64,000 nucleotides of DNA from Niallia sp. XMNu-256 (GTDB lineage: Bacteria; Bacillota; Bacilli; Bacillales; Cytobacillaceae): NCBI RefSeq assembly GCF_036670015.1, contig NZ_CP137636.1, forward strand, positions 2,706,501 through 2,770,500, in the 5' to 3' direction. Positions 55,531 to 64,000 of the stretch are shown piece by piece. The notes under the pieces were generated by a model, which was not told the origin of the DNA, searched no databases, and was given only the letters and a program-made list of their open reading frames with translations. Position 1 is the stretch's first letter; every line of letters starts with the position of its first letter. A program made the translations under genes and the position numbers.

Positions 55531-56505
55531 CTATAACCACACCTCAATATAAATTCCAATTATTGAAAATAACAGCCCAGCACTCCAAAAAGTAACAACA
55601 ACTTTCCATTCACTCCAACCTAATAACTCATAGTGATGGTGCAAGGGACTCATCCGAAAGATCCGTTTCCCCGTCATCTTAAAGGAAATAACTTGTAGGA
55701 TAACCGATAAAGTCTCAATGACAAAGACACCACCAATAACGAGGAGGATAATTTCTAGTTTTGTCATGATCGCAATTGCAGCTATTGCCCCTCCTAATGC
55801 TAATGAACCAGTATCGCCCATAAATACTTTTGCCGGATGAGCGTTAAATACTAAAAATCCAAGAACAGCACCAACAATAGCCACCGAAAAGATCGCCACC
55901 TCGAATTGCGAGAGACTCCATGCTAAAACCGCAAAGGCTCCAAATGCAATGGCAGAAGTACCTGAAACAAGACCGTCTAGACCATCCGTTAGATTAACAG
56001 CATTTGAAAATCCAACTAACCAAAAAATGATAAACAACGCATAAAAATATCCAAGGTCAAATGAATAATTTACTAATGGAATTTCAATCGTTGTTGAAAA
56101 ACCAATCTGCTTTAAAGCGATGAAAAATATAACAGATATAATAATCTGTCCGATTAACTTCTGTAAGGATGTTAAGCCTAGATTTCGTTTCATTACCACT
56201 TTAATAAAATCATCTAAAAAGCCAAGGAGGCCAAAACCAATCGTGACAAATAAAAGTAAGTACGTTGTCATCGTCGGTTCACTGAATTTTTCAGTCATAA
56301 CAAGTGTTGTAACTATAATCGAAAAAAGGATCATAATTCCACCCATTGTTGGGGTCCCTGTTTTCTTTTGGTGAGATTTTGGACCTTCATCACGAATACT
56401 TTGTCCAAATTTCAATCTTCTCAAGAAAGGAATAAAAATGGGGGATAATAAAACTGTAATTAAAAAACCTAGTAGGATGGTAAAGAATAATACCTGTTCT
56501 AACAT
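55531..56505 (-). CDS. mraY: Phospho-MurNAc-pentapeptide transferase MraY
   Basis: Transfers phospho-MurNAc-pentapeptide to undecaprenyl phosphate, making lipid I. The 324-residue protein has ten membrane helices and motifs [28 protein letters not shown], and the HHH-containing [14 protein letters not shown] chose the ATG at 56503-56505 (MLEQVLFF) with GGGGG upstream; it starts 1 nt after the stop of the upstream orphan. Confidence 0.96.
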   Translation of the reverse strand: MLEQVLFFTILLGFLITVLLSPIFIPFLRRLKFGQSIRDEGPKSHQKKTGTPTMGGIMILFSIIVTTLVMTEKFSEPTMTTYLLLFVTIGFGLLGFLDDFIKVVMKRNLGLTSLQKLIGQIIISVIFFIALKQIGFSTTIEIPLVNYSFDLGYFYALFIIFWLVGFSNAVNLTDGLDGLVSGTSAIAFGAFAVLAWSLSQFEVAIFSVAIVGAVLGFLVFNAHPAKVFMGDTGSLALGGAIAAIAIMTKLEIILLVIGGVFVIETLSVILQVISFKMTGKRIFRMSPLHHHYELLGWSEWKVVVTFWSAGLLFSIIGIYIEVWL

Positions 56506-56506
56506 G

Positions 56507-56950
56507 CTAGTCCCTCCCCCCACTCTTCTCTTCTGATTCGTTTGTATTTAGCGTTTCAATGATTCTAGTAATGTCAATTGTTTGATTATTTTCATGAAGG
56601 TGGCTATCTTCCAATAAAAATTGAGTATACCACCCATCATCATTATTCAGTAATTTCTTTTCATATTTCTCTAACATGATTCTTAAATCCTTCCATATAT
56701 CTTTTGTGTAAAAAACAATAAAATGATTAGGAGTATACGGAGGCAGTGGGGAGTCTGATTCCCATAATGTCCCAATCGCGCCATTTTTTATGGCTTCTTT
56801 TAACTCTCCAGAGTGACGATACAAAGGTATAAAGATTCCTTTCTGTTGTGGATAGTGAGCAAAGGCTGATACTGTAAGAAACTTCATAGATGGGTTCACA
56901 AATTTTACCTTTTTTGGAAAAATTTGTGACAAGTCATCATAAGTTAGCAT
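56507..56950 (-). CDS. Orphan protein resembling the N-terminal domain of MurF
   Basis: A 147-residue cytosolic protein with no membrane segment. Residues about 25-100 resemble the UDP-binding N-terminal domain of Mur[32 protein letters not shown] aligns by eye with the FIPL..GH.F...A...GA.A.LW..P.PP pattern. The ATP-binding GTNGKTTT domain and the C-terminal domain are absent; a short acidic tail follows. Its ATG overlaps the murE stop by 7 nt with GGAGAG upstream, and its stop is 1 nt before mraY, so it is probably translated. In many bacteria full murF occupies this place. It may be a relic or a reduced accessory protein. Confidence 0.8.
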   Translation of the reverse strand: MLTYDDLSQIFPKKVKFVNPSMKFLTVSAFAHYPQQKGIFIPLYRHSGELKEAIKNGAIGTLWESDSPLPPYTPNHFIVFYTKDIWKDLRIMLEKYEKKLLNNDDGWYTQFLLEDSHLHENNQTIDITRIIETLNTNESEEKSGGRD

Positions 56951-58419
56951 CTTTTTAATCTCTCCTCAATAGCCATTTTAGCAACTTTACGATCGTCAAA
57001 ATCAAAAATGTCTTTCCCTATGATTTGATAAGTCTCATGCCCTTTTCCTGCAATTAAAATTACATCATCTGCAGTTGCTTCGTTAACAACAGACTGGATG
57101 GCTTGCTTTCGATCAATAATACACTGATAAGCTGCTCCGGTAACACCAGATTCCATATCTCGAAGAATTTGCTGCGGATCCTCTGTTCGTGGGTTGTCGG
57201 CAGTAAAAACTGGGTCTGAAGCTAACTCACAGGCAACCTTTGCCATTAACGGGCGCTTATTTCTATCCCGGTCGCCTCCACAACCAACGACAACAAATAT
57301 CCGTTTTTTCGCAAATTGCCGTATTGTTTTTAATGCATTTTCTAAGCTGTCAGGTGTGTGTGAGTAATCAACAATCACCGAAAAGTCTTGACCTGCATTA
57401 ACAGCCTCAAACCGACCCGATATTCCTTCCATGTCTTCAATGGATTTAATAGCTTGTTGTAGAGGTATATTTGAAACTGCAGCCGCTGCAATACTTGCTA
57501 ATACATTATAAACATTAAATTTACCGATTAAATTCATTTCTACTTTATAGGTTCCTAGCGGACACTTTAATTCAAAGGATGTACCCTTTGCTGTCATTTT
57601 TATGTCGGCCGCTTGAAAATCGGCGTCACGATCAATTCCATATGTGATCACGCGTGCAGGGGTCATCTGGCGATAGATATCACTTACCTCATCATCTGCA
57701 TTTAGAATCGCATACTTTGGTTTAGTTACATCGTAAACATTCCCAAGCTGTGCAAACAACAACCCTTTAGCCTCACGATAGGCACTCATTGTTTTGTGAA
57801 AATCTAAATGATCTTGAGATAGATTGGTAAAAACAGCTATATTATAGTCACACCCTTGGACTCTCCCCTCCACTAAGGCATGAGACGAAACTTCCATTAC
57901 CGCTGTTGTTACCTCTTCATCAACCATTTGTTTAAACATTTTTTGCAAAGTTAAACTTTCAGGAGTCGTATTTTTAGTTTCGTATCTTTGATCTCCGATT
58001 TTGGAATACATCGTACCGATTAAACCTGTTTTTTCCCCTTTATCAGTAAAAATTTTATCGATTAAGTGACTCGTTGTTGTTTTACCATTTGTACCTGTAA
58101 TTCCTATTAAATGTAATTTCTGTGTAGGCTGGGCATAAAAATAATCAGCCATAAGAGCCATTGCCTTTTTTGAGTCTTTAACAATAATAACAGGAATATT
58201 TAAAGGGAGTTCTTTTTCAGCTAAAATGGCAACTGCCCCTTTTTCTACCGCACTTTGAGCAAATTCATGACCATCTACGGAATACCCTTTTATACAAACA
58301 AATAGAGATCCTGGCTGTACTTTTTGACTATTATTTTCAATGCTAGAAATTTGCGGATTATCCATACCTTCGATCGGTAAGTACGGATTTAAATAATGAA
58401 TTAAAGTATGTAGTTTCAA
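56944..58419 (-). CDS. murE: UDP-MurNAc-tripeptide synthetase MurE, meso-DAP type
   Basis: Adds meso-diaminopimelate to UDP-MurNAc-L-Ala-D-Glu. Motifs: [13 protein letters not shown] (ATP), EVSSHAL, the carbamylated Lys in YREAKGLLF, and DNPRTEDP, whose DNPR specifies meso-DAP. I prefer a TTG at 58417-58419, since the product begins KLHTLIHYL like Bacillus MurE and GGAGAGG lies 9 nt upstream. ATGs at 58428 and 58437 are alternatives. Confidence 0.95.
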   Translation of the reverse strand: MKLHTLIHYLNPYLPIEGMDNPQISSIENNSQKVQPGSLFVCIKGYSVDGHEFAQSAVEKGAVAILAEKELPLNIPVIIVKDSKKAMALMADYFYAQPTQKLHLIGITGTNGKTTTSHLIDKIFTDKGEKTGLIGTMYSKIGDQRYETKNTTPESLTLQKMFKQMVDEEVTTAVMEVSSHALVEGRVQGCDYNIAVFTNLSQDHLDFHKTMSAYREAKGLLFAQLGNVYDVTKPKYAILNADDEVSDIYRQMTPARVITYGIDRDADFQAADIKMTAKGTSFELKCPLGTYKVEMNLIGKFNVYNVLASIAAAAVSNIPLQQAIKSIEDMEGISGRFEAVNAGQDFSVIVDYSHTPDSLENALKTIRQFAKKRIFVVVGCGGDRDRNKRPLMAKVACELASDPVFTADNPRTEDPQQILRDMESGVTGAAYQCIIDRKQAIQSVVNEATADDVILIAGKGHETYQIIGKDIFDFDDRKVAKMAIEERLKRC

Positions 58420-58531
58420 TTTTTTCATCCTCTCCATAAAACATACGCATAGAAATGATAAAAATGTACAGCTATCTTATTTTACATGATAACCAACAAT
58501 TAATCTATTTTGATTTTCATTAAGATTTCCC

Positions 58532-58568
58532 TAAAAATAAAGGGCAGCGTTTAATAACAAGCCGCCCT
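58532..58568 (-). terminator. Intrinsic terminator of spoVD
   Basis: On the minus strand AGGGCGGC pairs with GCTGCCCT (one G-U pair), followed by TTATTTTT. It lies 37 nt past the spoVD stop and before murE. Confidence 0.82.
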
Positions 58569-58605
58569 TATCTCTATATATGAATTTATTTTTCTACAAT
58601 TCTCT

Positions 58606-60540
58606 TTATTCCTCATTTATTGGTTGAGAATCACCAAAATATAATCGAATCATTGATCCTTCTTTTAATTTTACCCCTGGCTTTGGTGTTTGTTTGACAA
58701 CAACTTCCCCTTCACCACTCGAATCAATTTTTAAGTTGACCATTAACTCGCGGATTTCCTTTTTAGTAATTCCCACAAGGTCTGGAACCTCTACCATCAC
58801 GGGGTCATCCCATTTTAATTCTTTTTCTACTTGTTCCTTTCTCGGCTCTACTTTGAGAACACGCATACTATCAGCGATAATATTCCCTACAATCGGAGCG
58901 GCTACTACTCCACCAAATTGAACGGTACCTTTTGGATTGTCGACAGCAACATAAACAACAATTTCTGGATGATCAGCAGGTGCAAACCCAATAAATGAAA
59001 CGATATGATTATTCTCTAAGTAACGGCCATTTTGAGCTTTTTGAGCTGTTCCTGTTTTTCCACCTACACGATATCCGTCAACAAATGCATTTCCCCCACT
59101 TCCATGGGCCACAACTGTTTCTAAAGCATACCTTATTTGTTTTGACGTTTCCTCAGAAATTACCTGCCTTTTTGCTTTCGGTTCTTTCTTCATGACAACT
59201 TCACCCGTCCTTGGGTCAATCAATTCCTTTGCCACATATGGAGTATAGAGTGTTCCACCATTGATTGCTGCTGAAACAGCTGCCACTTGTTGCATTGGTG
59301 TAACAGAAACTCCCTGGCCAAAAGCTGTTGTAGCTTGTTCAACTGGTCCAACCCGGTCTAGATTAAATAAAATCCCCTTAGCCTCTCCTTGAAGGTCTAT
59401 CCCCGTTTTCTGCCCAAAACCAAAACCTTTAATATATTTAAATAACGTATTCTTTCCGAGTCTCTCTCCAAGTTCAACAAAACCAGGGTTACATGAATTT
59501 TGAACTACTTCTAAGAAGCTCTGTGCTCCATGACCTCCGCTTTTCCAGCACCGTAATCTAGCTCCTCCTACCTTAACGAATCCTGGGTCATTAAAGTTTT
59601 CTTTCTCAAGATTGACTTTCCCTTCTTCAAGGGCGGCAGCGAGCGTGATAATCTTAAACGTTGAACCTGGTTCATAAGAACTCCAAATCGGCAAGTTTCG
59701 ATTATAAATATCTGGGTCAACATGGCGAAAATCTGCTGGATCAAAACTTGGTCTTGAGGACATCGCTAATATTTCCCCTGTATTTGGATTCATCGCAATC
59801 CCAATCAATCCATCTGGCTGATATGTAGCAACTGCATTGTCAAATTCACGTTCCATTATCGTTTGTATTTTTGAATCAATTGTAAGTTTTAAGTCTAGAC
59901 CATCAATAGGTGGTTCATAATCATCGGCCATATCATTCATTCGTTCGCCTTTGGCGTTGGCATAGAACTTAACCGAACCCTCTTCTCCACTTAATTCTTT
60001 ATCATAAGATAGTTCTAATCCCATTAGTCCTTGATTATCAATACCAGCAAACCCAAGAACATGTGAAAGATAATTTCCAAAGGGATAATGCCGTTTCGAA
60101 TCTTCTCCTATATAAACCCCTTCAATTTCTAATGCCCGAACTTCCTTTGCTTTTTCGTGTGAGATTTTCCTTCCCTCTGGTATTTTTACAGAGCTTGTCT
60201 TTTTTGTCAGGTACTCATAAGCTTTTTCCGTTGACATATTTAATACTGACGCTAACTTTTCAGCAGCCTCACCGGGATTTTTAATTTGCCTTGGTACAAC
60301 ATAAACTGTCGGAGAACTAATATTGGTTGCTAAAGCAACTCCATTACGATCGATAATTTCACCTCTTTTAGGTTCAAAAGGAATATTACGACTCCACAGT
60401 CCTTTTGCTTTCTCTGTTAAATCATCCCCAAGCAAAAATTGCACATAACCAAGGCGCATATCAATAACAAAAAATATAAATATTCCCACCAATAAAACAG
60501 TCATCAACCTTTTTCTAACAGTTACATTTGATACACGCAT
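58606..60540 (-). CDS. spoVD: Sporulation-specific penicillin-binding protein SpoVD
   Basis: Class B transpeptidase for cortex synthesis, partner of SpoVE. The 644-residue protein has a short cytosolic tail, one membrane helix (about 12-32), a pedestal domain, and the transpeptidase motifs STFK (EPGSTFKIIT), SCN (QNSCNPGF) and KTG (GGKTGTAQ). One C-terminal PASTA domain is present (VEVPDLVGITKKEI). The two cysteines near the active site agree with redox control by StoA known for SpoVD. Confidence 0.95.
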   Translation of the reverse strand: MRVSNVTVRKRLMTVLLVGIFIFFVIDMRLGYVQFLLGDDLTEKAKGLWSRNIPFEPKRGEIIDRNGVALATNISSPTVYVVPRQIKNPGEAAEKLASVLNMSTEKAYEYLTKKTSSVKIPEGRKISHEKAKEVRALEIEGVYIGEDSKRHYPFGNYLSHVLGFAGIDNQGLMGLELSYDKELSGEEGSVKFYANAKGERMNDMADDYEPPIDGLDLKLTIDSKIQTIMEREFDNAVATYQPDGLIGIAMNPNTGEILAMSSRPSFDPADFRHVDPDIYNRNLPIWSSYEPGSTFKIITLAAALEEGKVNLEKENFNDPGFVKVGGARLRCWKSGGHGAQSFLEVVQNSCNPGFVELGERLGKNTLFKYIKGFGFGQKTGIDLQGEAKGILFNLDRVGPVEQATTAFGQGVSVTPMQQVAAVSAAINGGTLYTPYVAKELIDPRTGEVVMKKEPKAKRQVISEETSKQIRYALETVVAHGSGGNAFVDGYRVGGKTGTAQKAQNGRYLENNHIVSFIGFAPADHPEIVVYVAVDNPKGTVQFGGVVAAPIVGNIIADSMRVLKVEPRKEQVEKELKWDDPVMVEVPDLVGITKKEIRELMVNLKIDSSGEGEVVVKQTPKPGVKLKEGSMIRLYFGDSQPINEE

Positions 60541-60575
60541 AAAAGAACGAACCTCCTTAAATTATGGCTCGTTCC

Positions 60576-60603
60576 AATATATGCTTGTACATTTTTCAAT
60601 AGA
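60576..60603 (-). promoter_or_regulatory. Candidate SigE promoter of spoVD
   Basis: On the minus strand TCTATT (complement of 60598-60603) is followed after 14 bp by CATATATT (complement of 60576-60583). These resemble the SigE -35 and -10 elements. The site lies about 36 bp before the spoVD ATG, in the short gap after pbpB. Bacillus subtilis spoVD is known to be SigE-dependent. Confidence 0.55.
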
Positions 60604-60655
60604 ACAATCGTGAATGAATTGATGAACATCATGTAGTCATAACCACCTATTAGCT

Positions 60656-62917
60656 CTAAGGTGTTTCATCCAGACCTTCATTTGAAGTTTCAACGGTCTC
60701 TTTTTCAGTTTGTTCTTCCTCAATCTCGCTATTTTCAATAGGCTCTTGGGTAATCACACCTGGTTTATCTAAATCGACAATCAAAAATTCCTCTTCTCTC
60801 ATCATTGAACCTGGCTTGAAATTCTGCTTAACAACAAATCCATTACCAACAGAATTTAGTTTCATATTAGCTGCTTTTGCAACCTTCATGACATCCCTTA
60901 ACGACCAACCAGTCATATCAGGTGCAATTAGGTCTCCATCTGTTTTCAAGACTACTTTTTCACCTGGCATCAGAACCTCACTTTTTGCCGGAATCTGACT
61001 TGTCACTTTAGAACCATTTCCAATCACAATGGCTTCTAAGCCTTGCCGGGATAATTCTTGTTTTGCCTCTTGTACAGATTGTCCTTCTAAATCAGGGTTT
61101 GTTACCTTTGTTACTGTTTTATTATCACTTGGTTCAACTTGTAAATACTGAAGACTATTTTTCATTACTGGTTTAAAAATTTCTGAGACTGCTTTTGATC
61201 CATCACCATAATTGAGACTATCTGGTTCTTGAACCGATACATACACAATTAATTCTGGATCATCTTTAGGAGCCATCCCAATAAAGGAATAGACATAACT
61301 TGTAGGTCCTCTTAAATACCCGCCACTTTTACTAGGGATTTGCGCAGTCCCTGTTTTTCCAGCAACTTCATAACCATCTATAGCATATCTTTTACCTGTA
61401 CCATGTTCTCCTGTTATGACTGTTCCCAGGTAATCTCGTACAATTGCTGCTGTTTCTTCTGAAATCGGCTTTCCGATCACTTCAGGTTTCGTATCTTTAA
61501 TTGTTTTTCCCGTATCAGGATCTATGACTTTATCAATTACATGGGTCTGCATCATCTTTCCATCATTGGCAATAGCTGTTGCGCCTTGAACTAGCTGTAT
61601 GGGTGTTACAGTCGTTCCTTGCCCATACGCTGTTGTTGCCTTTTCCCTTGGATAATTATAAAGGAATTTACCTGGCTTTTCGTTAGGTAGATCAATTCCA
61701 GTTAGTTTAGTGATACCAAAACTCTTTAAATAAGCTTCTAGCTTATCAAACCCAAGCTTTTCATTTGCCAGCATCGTAAACAAAACATTTGAAGATCTCT
61801 GTACACCTTCTAAATAGGAAATGGTTCCCCAGCCTCTTCCACCGTTGTGGTCTGATATAGGCGTTGATTTTTGATCAATTACATATTGACCTGACATAAA
61901 TTGTTCATTCGGATTAAAAACCCCTTCTTCAACAGCTGCAGCAAGGGTGAAAATCTTCATTGTCGATCCAGGTTCAAAAGGCAGTTCAATGGCTTCGTTA
62001 TACCAACTTCCTTCAAGCCCTTCTTTTGTTTCTGGATTAAAGGTTGGTCGCTGCCCCATTCCAAGAATTTCCCCGGTCTTAGCATTTGCGACAATGGCAA
62101 CCATTTTTTTCGGATTATACTCTTGATCGACTTTATTTAAAGTATCTTCAAGCATGATTTGAATTCTTTGATCAAGGGTCAAATAAACACTTTTACCATC
62201 CTGTGCAGGAGTAATCTTTTCCTCCCCATTAGGAAGTAAAAATCCCCAAATATCACTTTCAAATTGGTAGGAACCATCCTTGCCTGTTAATATTGAATTC
62301 AAACTTTTCTCGATTCCCATCATCCCAACCGTTTCATTTTTCTTGTCTTCATTGAGTTTATTTTCCGTATACCCAATTACATGTGATGCGAAAACACCAT
62401 TTGGATAAAACCTTTTCATACTCCTTGAAAAGGAAATGCCAGGAAGCTTCAAATCTTCTATTTTTTCTTTTGCTTCTAATGAGATATCTCTACCTGCTGA
62501 GCCAAATTCAACTTGGAATCTATTATTATCCTTACCTGTTTTAAGAATTTTATAAATATCAGATTTTGGAAGATCAATAAATTTTGCTAATTCTGAAGCT
62601 GTTTTCTCAAGATCTACAACATGATTTGGTTTTTCTGGATCAGGCGACATTTTTTCTGATAAAATCGCGATTAAGCTATATGAACTACGGTCTTCTGCAA
62701 TTACTTCCCCATTATTGTCATAGATTGTCCCACGTTTTGCATCAATCTTCGCCGATTCGGAATACATTTGTTCTGCTTTTGCAGCTAACGTTTGTCCTTT
62801 TACTTCCCCCGTTGTCTGGATGATTAGAAAACGGAGAAATAAGACAAAAAAGAGCAGGCTAAATAGTGCAAATAATGCCGCTGCTCCTAAATTAATATTT
62901 CTCTGTTTTTTGATCAT
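60656..62917 (-). CDS. pbpB: Division-specific penicillin-binding protein PbpB (PBP2B)
   Basis: Class B transpeptidase of the septum. The 753-residue protein has one membrane helix (about 10-33), a pedestal domain, motifs STMK (EPGSTMKIFT), SSN (QRSSNVLF) and KTG (AGKTGTAQ), and two C-terminal PASTA repeats (starting NPDLEGQSVQEA and APDMTGWSLRDV), then an acidic tail. The ATG overlaps the ftsL stop by 1 nt. Confidence 0.97.
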   Translation of the reverse strand: MIKKQRNINLGAAALFALFSLLFFVLFLRFLIIQTTGEVKGQTLAAKAEQMYSESAKIDAKRGTIYDNNGEVIAEDRSSYSLIAILSEKMSPDPEKPNHVVDLEKTASELAKFIDLPKSDIYKILKTGKDNNRFQVEFGSAGRDISLEAKEKIEDLKLPGISFSRSMKRFYPNGVFASHVIGYTENKLNEDKKNETVGMMGIEKSLNSILTGKDGSYQFESDIWGFLLPNGEEKITPAQDGKSVYLTLDQRIQIMLEDTLNKVDQEYNPKKMVAIVANAKTGEILGMGQRPTFNPETKEGLEGSWYNEAIELPFEPGSTMKIFTLAAAVEEGVFNPNEQFMSGQYVIDQKSTPISDHNGGRGWGTISYLEGVQRSSNVLFTMLANEKLGFDKLEAYLKSFGITKLTGIDLPNEKPGKFLYNYPREKATTAYGQGTTVTPIQLVQGATAIANDGKMMQTHVIDKVIDPDTGKTIKDTKPEVIGKPISEETAAIVRDYLGTVITGEHGTGKRYAIDGYEVAGKTGTAQIPSKSGGYLRGPTSYVYSFIGMAPKDDPELIVYVSVQEPDSLNYGDGSKAVSEIFKPVMKNSLQYLQVEPSDNKTVTKVTNPDLEGQSVQEAKQELSRQGLEAIVIGNGSKVTSQIPAKSEVLMPGEKVVLKTDGDLIAPDMTGWSLRDVMKVAKAANMKLNSVGNGFVVKQNFKPGSMMREEEFLIVDLDKPGVITQEPIENSEIEEEQTEKETVETSNEGLDETP

Positions 62918-63270
62918 TAATCTTGCACAACCTTAACATTTTGTTCATTTAATTGGAGCCCTAATTCCCGAGCCTTTTCTTTAATTCGATTATACTGACT
63001 TAGCTCATTTACTTGGACGGTTAAATCGCTAATTGATTTTTGCTGTGTTTGTATTTCCCTCTCTGTTAATTGAATGCCTTTGTTTAATTGATATATGTCT
63101 GACTGATTGGAGATAATTTGGGTCGAGCCAATACAAACGAATGCTCCAAACACAAGTCCTAATATTTTCTCCCCTGGTGAGAGTCCTTTTCTATGTAGAT
63201 GCTTTTTTTTCGGGGCTTTTACTGTTTGTTGTTGCTGCTCTTGTCGAAGCTGTCGTGCTAAATTGGCCAT
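62917..63270 (-). CDS. ftsL: Cell division protein FtsL
   Basis: Small bitopic divisome protein that joins DivIC and activates PbpB. The 117-residue protein has a basic cytosolic tail (about 1-36), one membrane segment (LGLVFGAFVCIGSTQII) and an external leucine-zipper-like coiled coil (about 60-100). Its place between rsmH and pbpB is universal in Bacilli. Confidence 0.95.
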   Translation of the reverse strand: MANLARQLRQEQQQQTVKAPKKKHLHRKGLSPGEKILGLVFGAFVCIGSTQIISNQSDIYQLNKGIQLTEREIQTQQKSISDLTVQVNELSQYNRIKEKARELGLQLNEQNVKVVQD

Positions 63271-63323
63271 TCGCTTATCCCTCCAATAATATCATAAAGT
63301 TTTACTTTTGATCGATATAAAGT

Positions 63324-64000
63324 TTAGTTTTTTTCTGCAATCCTTAATTTAGCTGATCTTGCCCGATTGTTATTTTCTAATTCTTCCTCAGAGGGAATTA
63401 TCGGCTTCCTTGTAATTAACTTTAATTTAGGCTGATATTCCACTGGGATAATCGGTAAGCCATGCGGTAAATTTTGATTTTCACTTTCCTTCTTAAATGT
63501 AACTTTGCAAATTCTGTCTTCTAATGAATGAAAAGTGATCACACTAATTCTGCCACCTGAATTCAACAAGTCAATGGCCTGACTTAATGATTGTTCGAAA
63601 ACTTTTAATTCATCATTTACAGCAATACGAATGGCTTGGAAGATCCGTTTCGCTGGATGGCCACCTTTTCTTCTTGCTGGAGCTGGTATGGCTTCTTTTA
63701 TTAACTCTACTAATTGACCAGTTGTTTCGATGGGTTTCTCCATTCGTACGGCTTCAATTTTACGAGCAATTTGTTTTGAAAACTTTTCCTCGCCATATTG
63801 AAAGAAGATACGAACTAGCGCCTCGTAAGTCCATTCATTCACTACATGATAGGCAGATACATTTGCCTCTTTATCCATCCGCATATCTAGAGGGGCATCA
63901 TGATGATAGCTAAATCCTCTTTCCGGGGTGTCAAGCTGTGGGGATGAAACACCTAAATCATATAAAATACCATCGACCTTATCGATGTTTCTATTTGCAA
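63324..64000 (-). CDS. rsmH: 16S rRNA (cytosine-1402 N4)-methyltransferase RsmH (MraW), 5' end outside window
   Basis: Methylates N4 of C1402 in 16S rRNA. The frame is open to the right edge; visible residues include [45 protein letters not shown] and FHSLEDRI, all conserved in RsmH, and the C-terminus [15 protein letters not shown]. The N-terminal SAM-binding part is missing only because the window ends. Confidence 0.97.
   Translation of the reverse strand, partial: ANRNIDKVDGILYDLGVSSPQLDTPERGFSYHHDAPLDMRMDKEANVSAYHVVNEWTYEALVRIFFQYGEEKFSKQIARKIEAVRMEKPIETTGQLVELIKEAIPAPARRKGGHPAKRIFQAIRIAVNDELKVFEQSLSQAIDLLNSGGRISVITFHSLEDRICKVTFKKESENQNLPHGLPIIPVEYQPKLKLITRKPIIPSEEELENNNRARSAKLRIAEKN

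Overview
The window is one contiguous piece of core chromosome from an endospore-forming, low-GC Gram-positive rod of the Bacillaceae (Bacillus sensu lato). The evidence is the sporulation genes spoVM, spoIIGA, sigE, sigG, spoVE and spoVD, a MurE with the meso-diaminopimelate motif DNPR, a T-box in front of ileS, PyrR attenuation, and a gene order close to that known for Bacillus subtilis from mraW (rsmH) to yloV. Nearly everything is on the minus strand, so transcription runs from high to low coordinates. No transposase, integrase, phage gene, CRISPR array, rRNA or tRNA was seen.

Layout in the direction of transcription. 64000-50574: division and wall cluster rsmH(partial)-ftsL-pbpB-spoVD-murE-(MurF-like orphan)-mraY-murD-spoVE-murG-murB-divIB. 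49808-45063: ylxW-ylxX-sbp-ftsA-ftsZ. 44899-42252: spoIIGA-sigE-sigG. 42070-38010: ylmC-ylmD-ylmE-sepF-ylmG-ylmH-divIVA. 37975-32962: T-box-ileS-ylyA-lspA-rluD. 32913-21333: the complete pyrimidine operon pyrR-pyrP-pyrB-pyrC-carA-carB-pyrK-pyrD-pyrF-pyrE. 19574-21289 (+): rqcH (yloA). 19224-3245: yloB, yloC, remA, gmk, rpoZ, coaBC, priA, def, fmt, rsmB, prpC, prkC, rsgA, rpe. 2997-1: thiN, spoVM, rpmB (+ strand), yloU and the start of fakA.

The genes link precursor synthesis, septation and sporulation. MurE, MraY, MurD, MurG and MurB make lipid II. PbpB, FtsL, DivIB, FtsA, FtsZ, SepF and DivIVA build and place the septum. SpoVD and SpoVE serve cortex synthesis, and SpoIIGA/SigE/SigG give compartment-specific transcription. 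PrpC/PrkC sense wall material through PASTA repeats. RqcH and RqcP (ylmH), two partners of bacterial ribosome quality control, are both present.

Departures from the expected pattern: (1) the carbamoyl phosphate synthase small subunit has Gly in place of the catalytic glutaminase Cys; (2) a 147-residue orphan resembling only the N-terminal domain of MurF sits between murE and mraY; (3) the pyr operon has one PyrR attenuator instead of three; (4) rpmB and divIB have terminator-like hairpins in their leaders; (5) two families of roughly 200 bp degenerate, hairpin-rich non-coding repeats lie in intergenic gaps and look like non-autonomous mobile remnants. No wholly new multi-gene system is evident. 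All statements come from reading the sequence; no database search was run.
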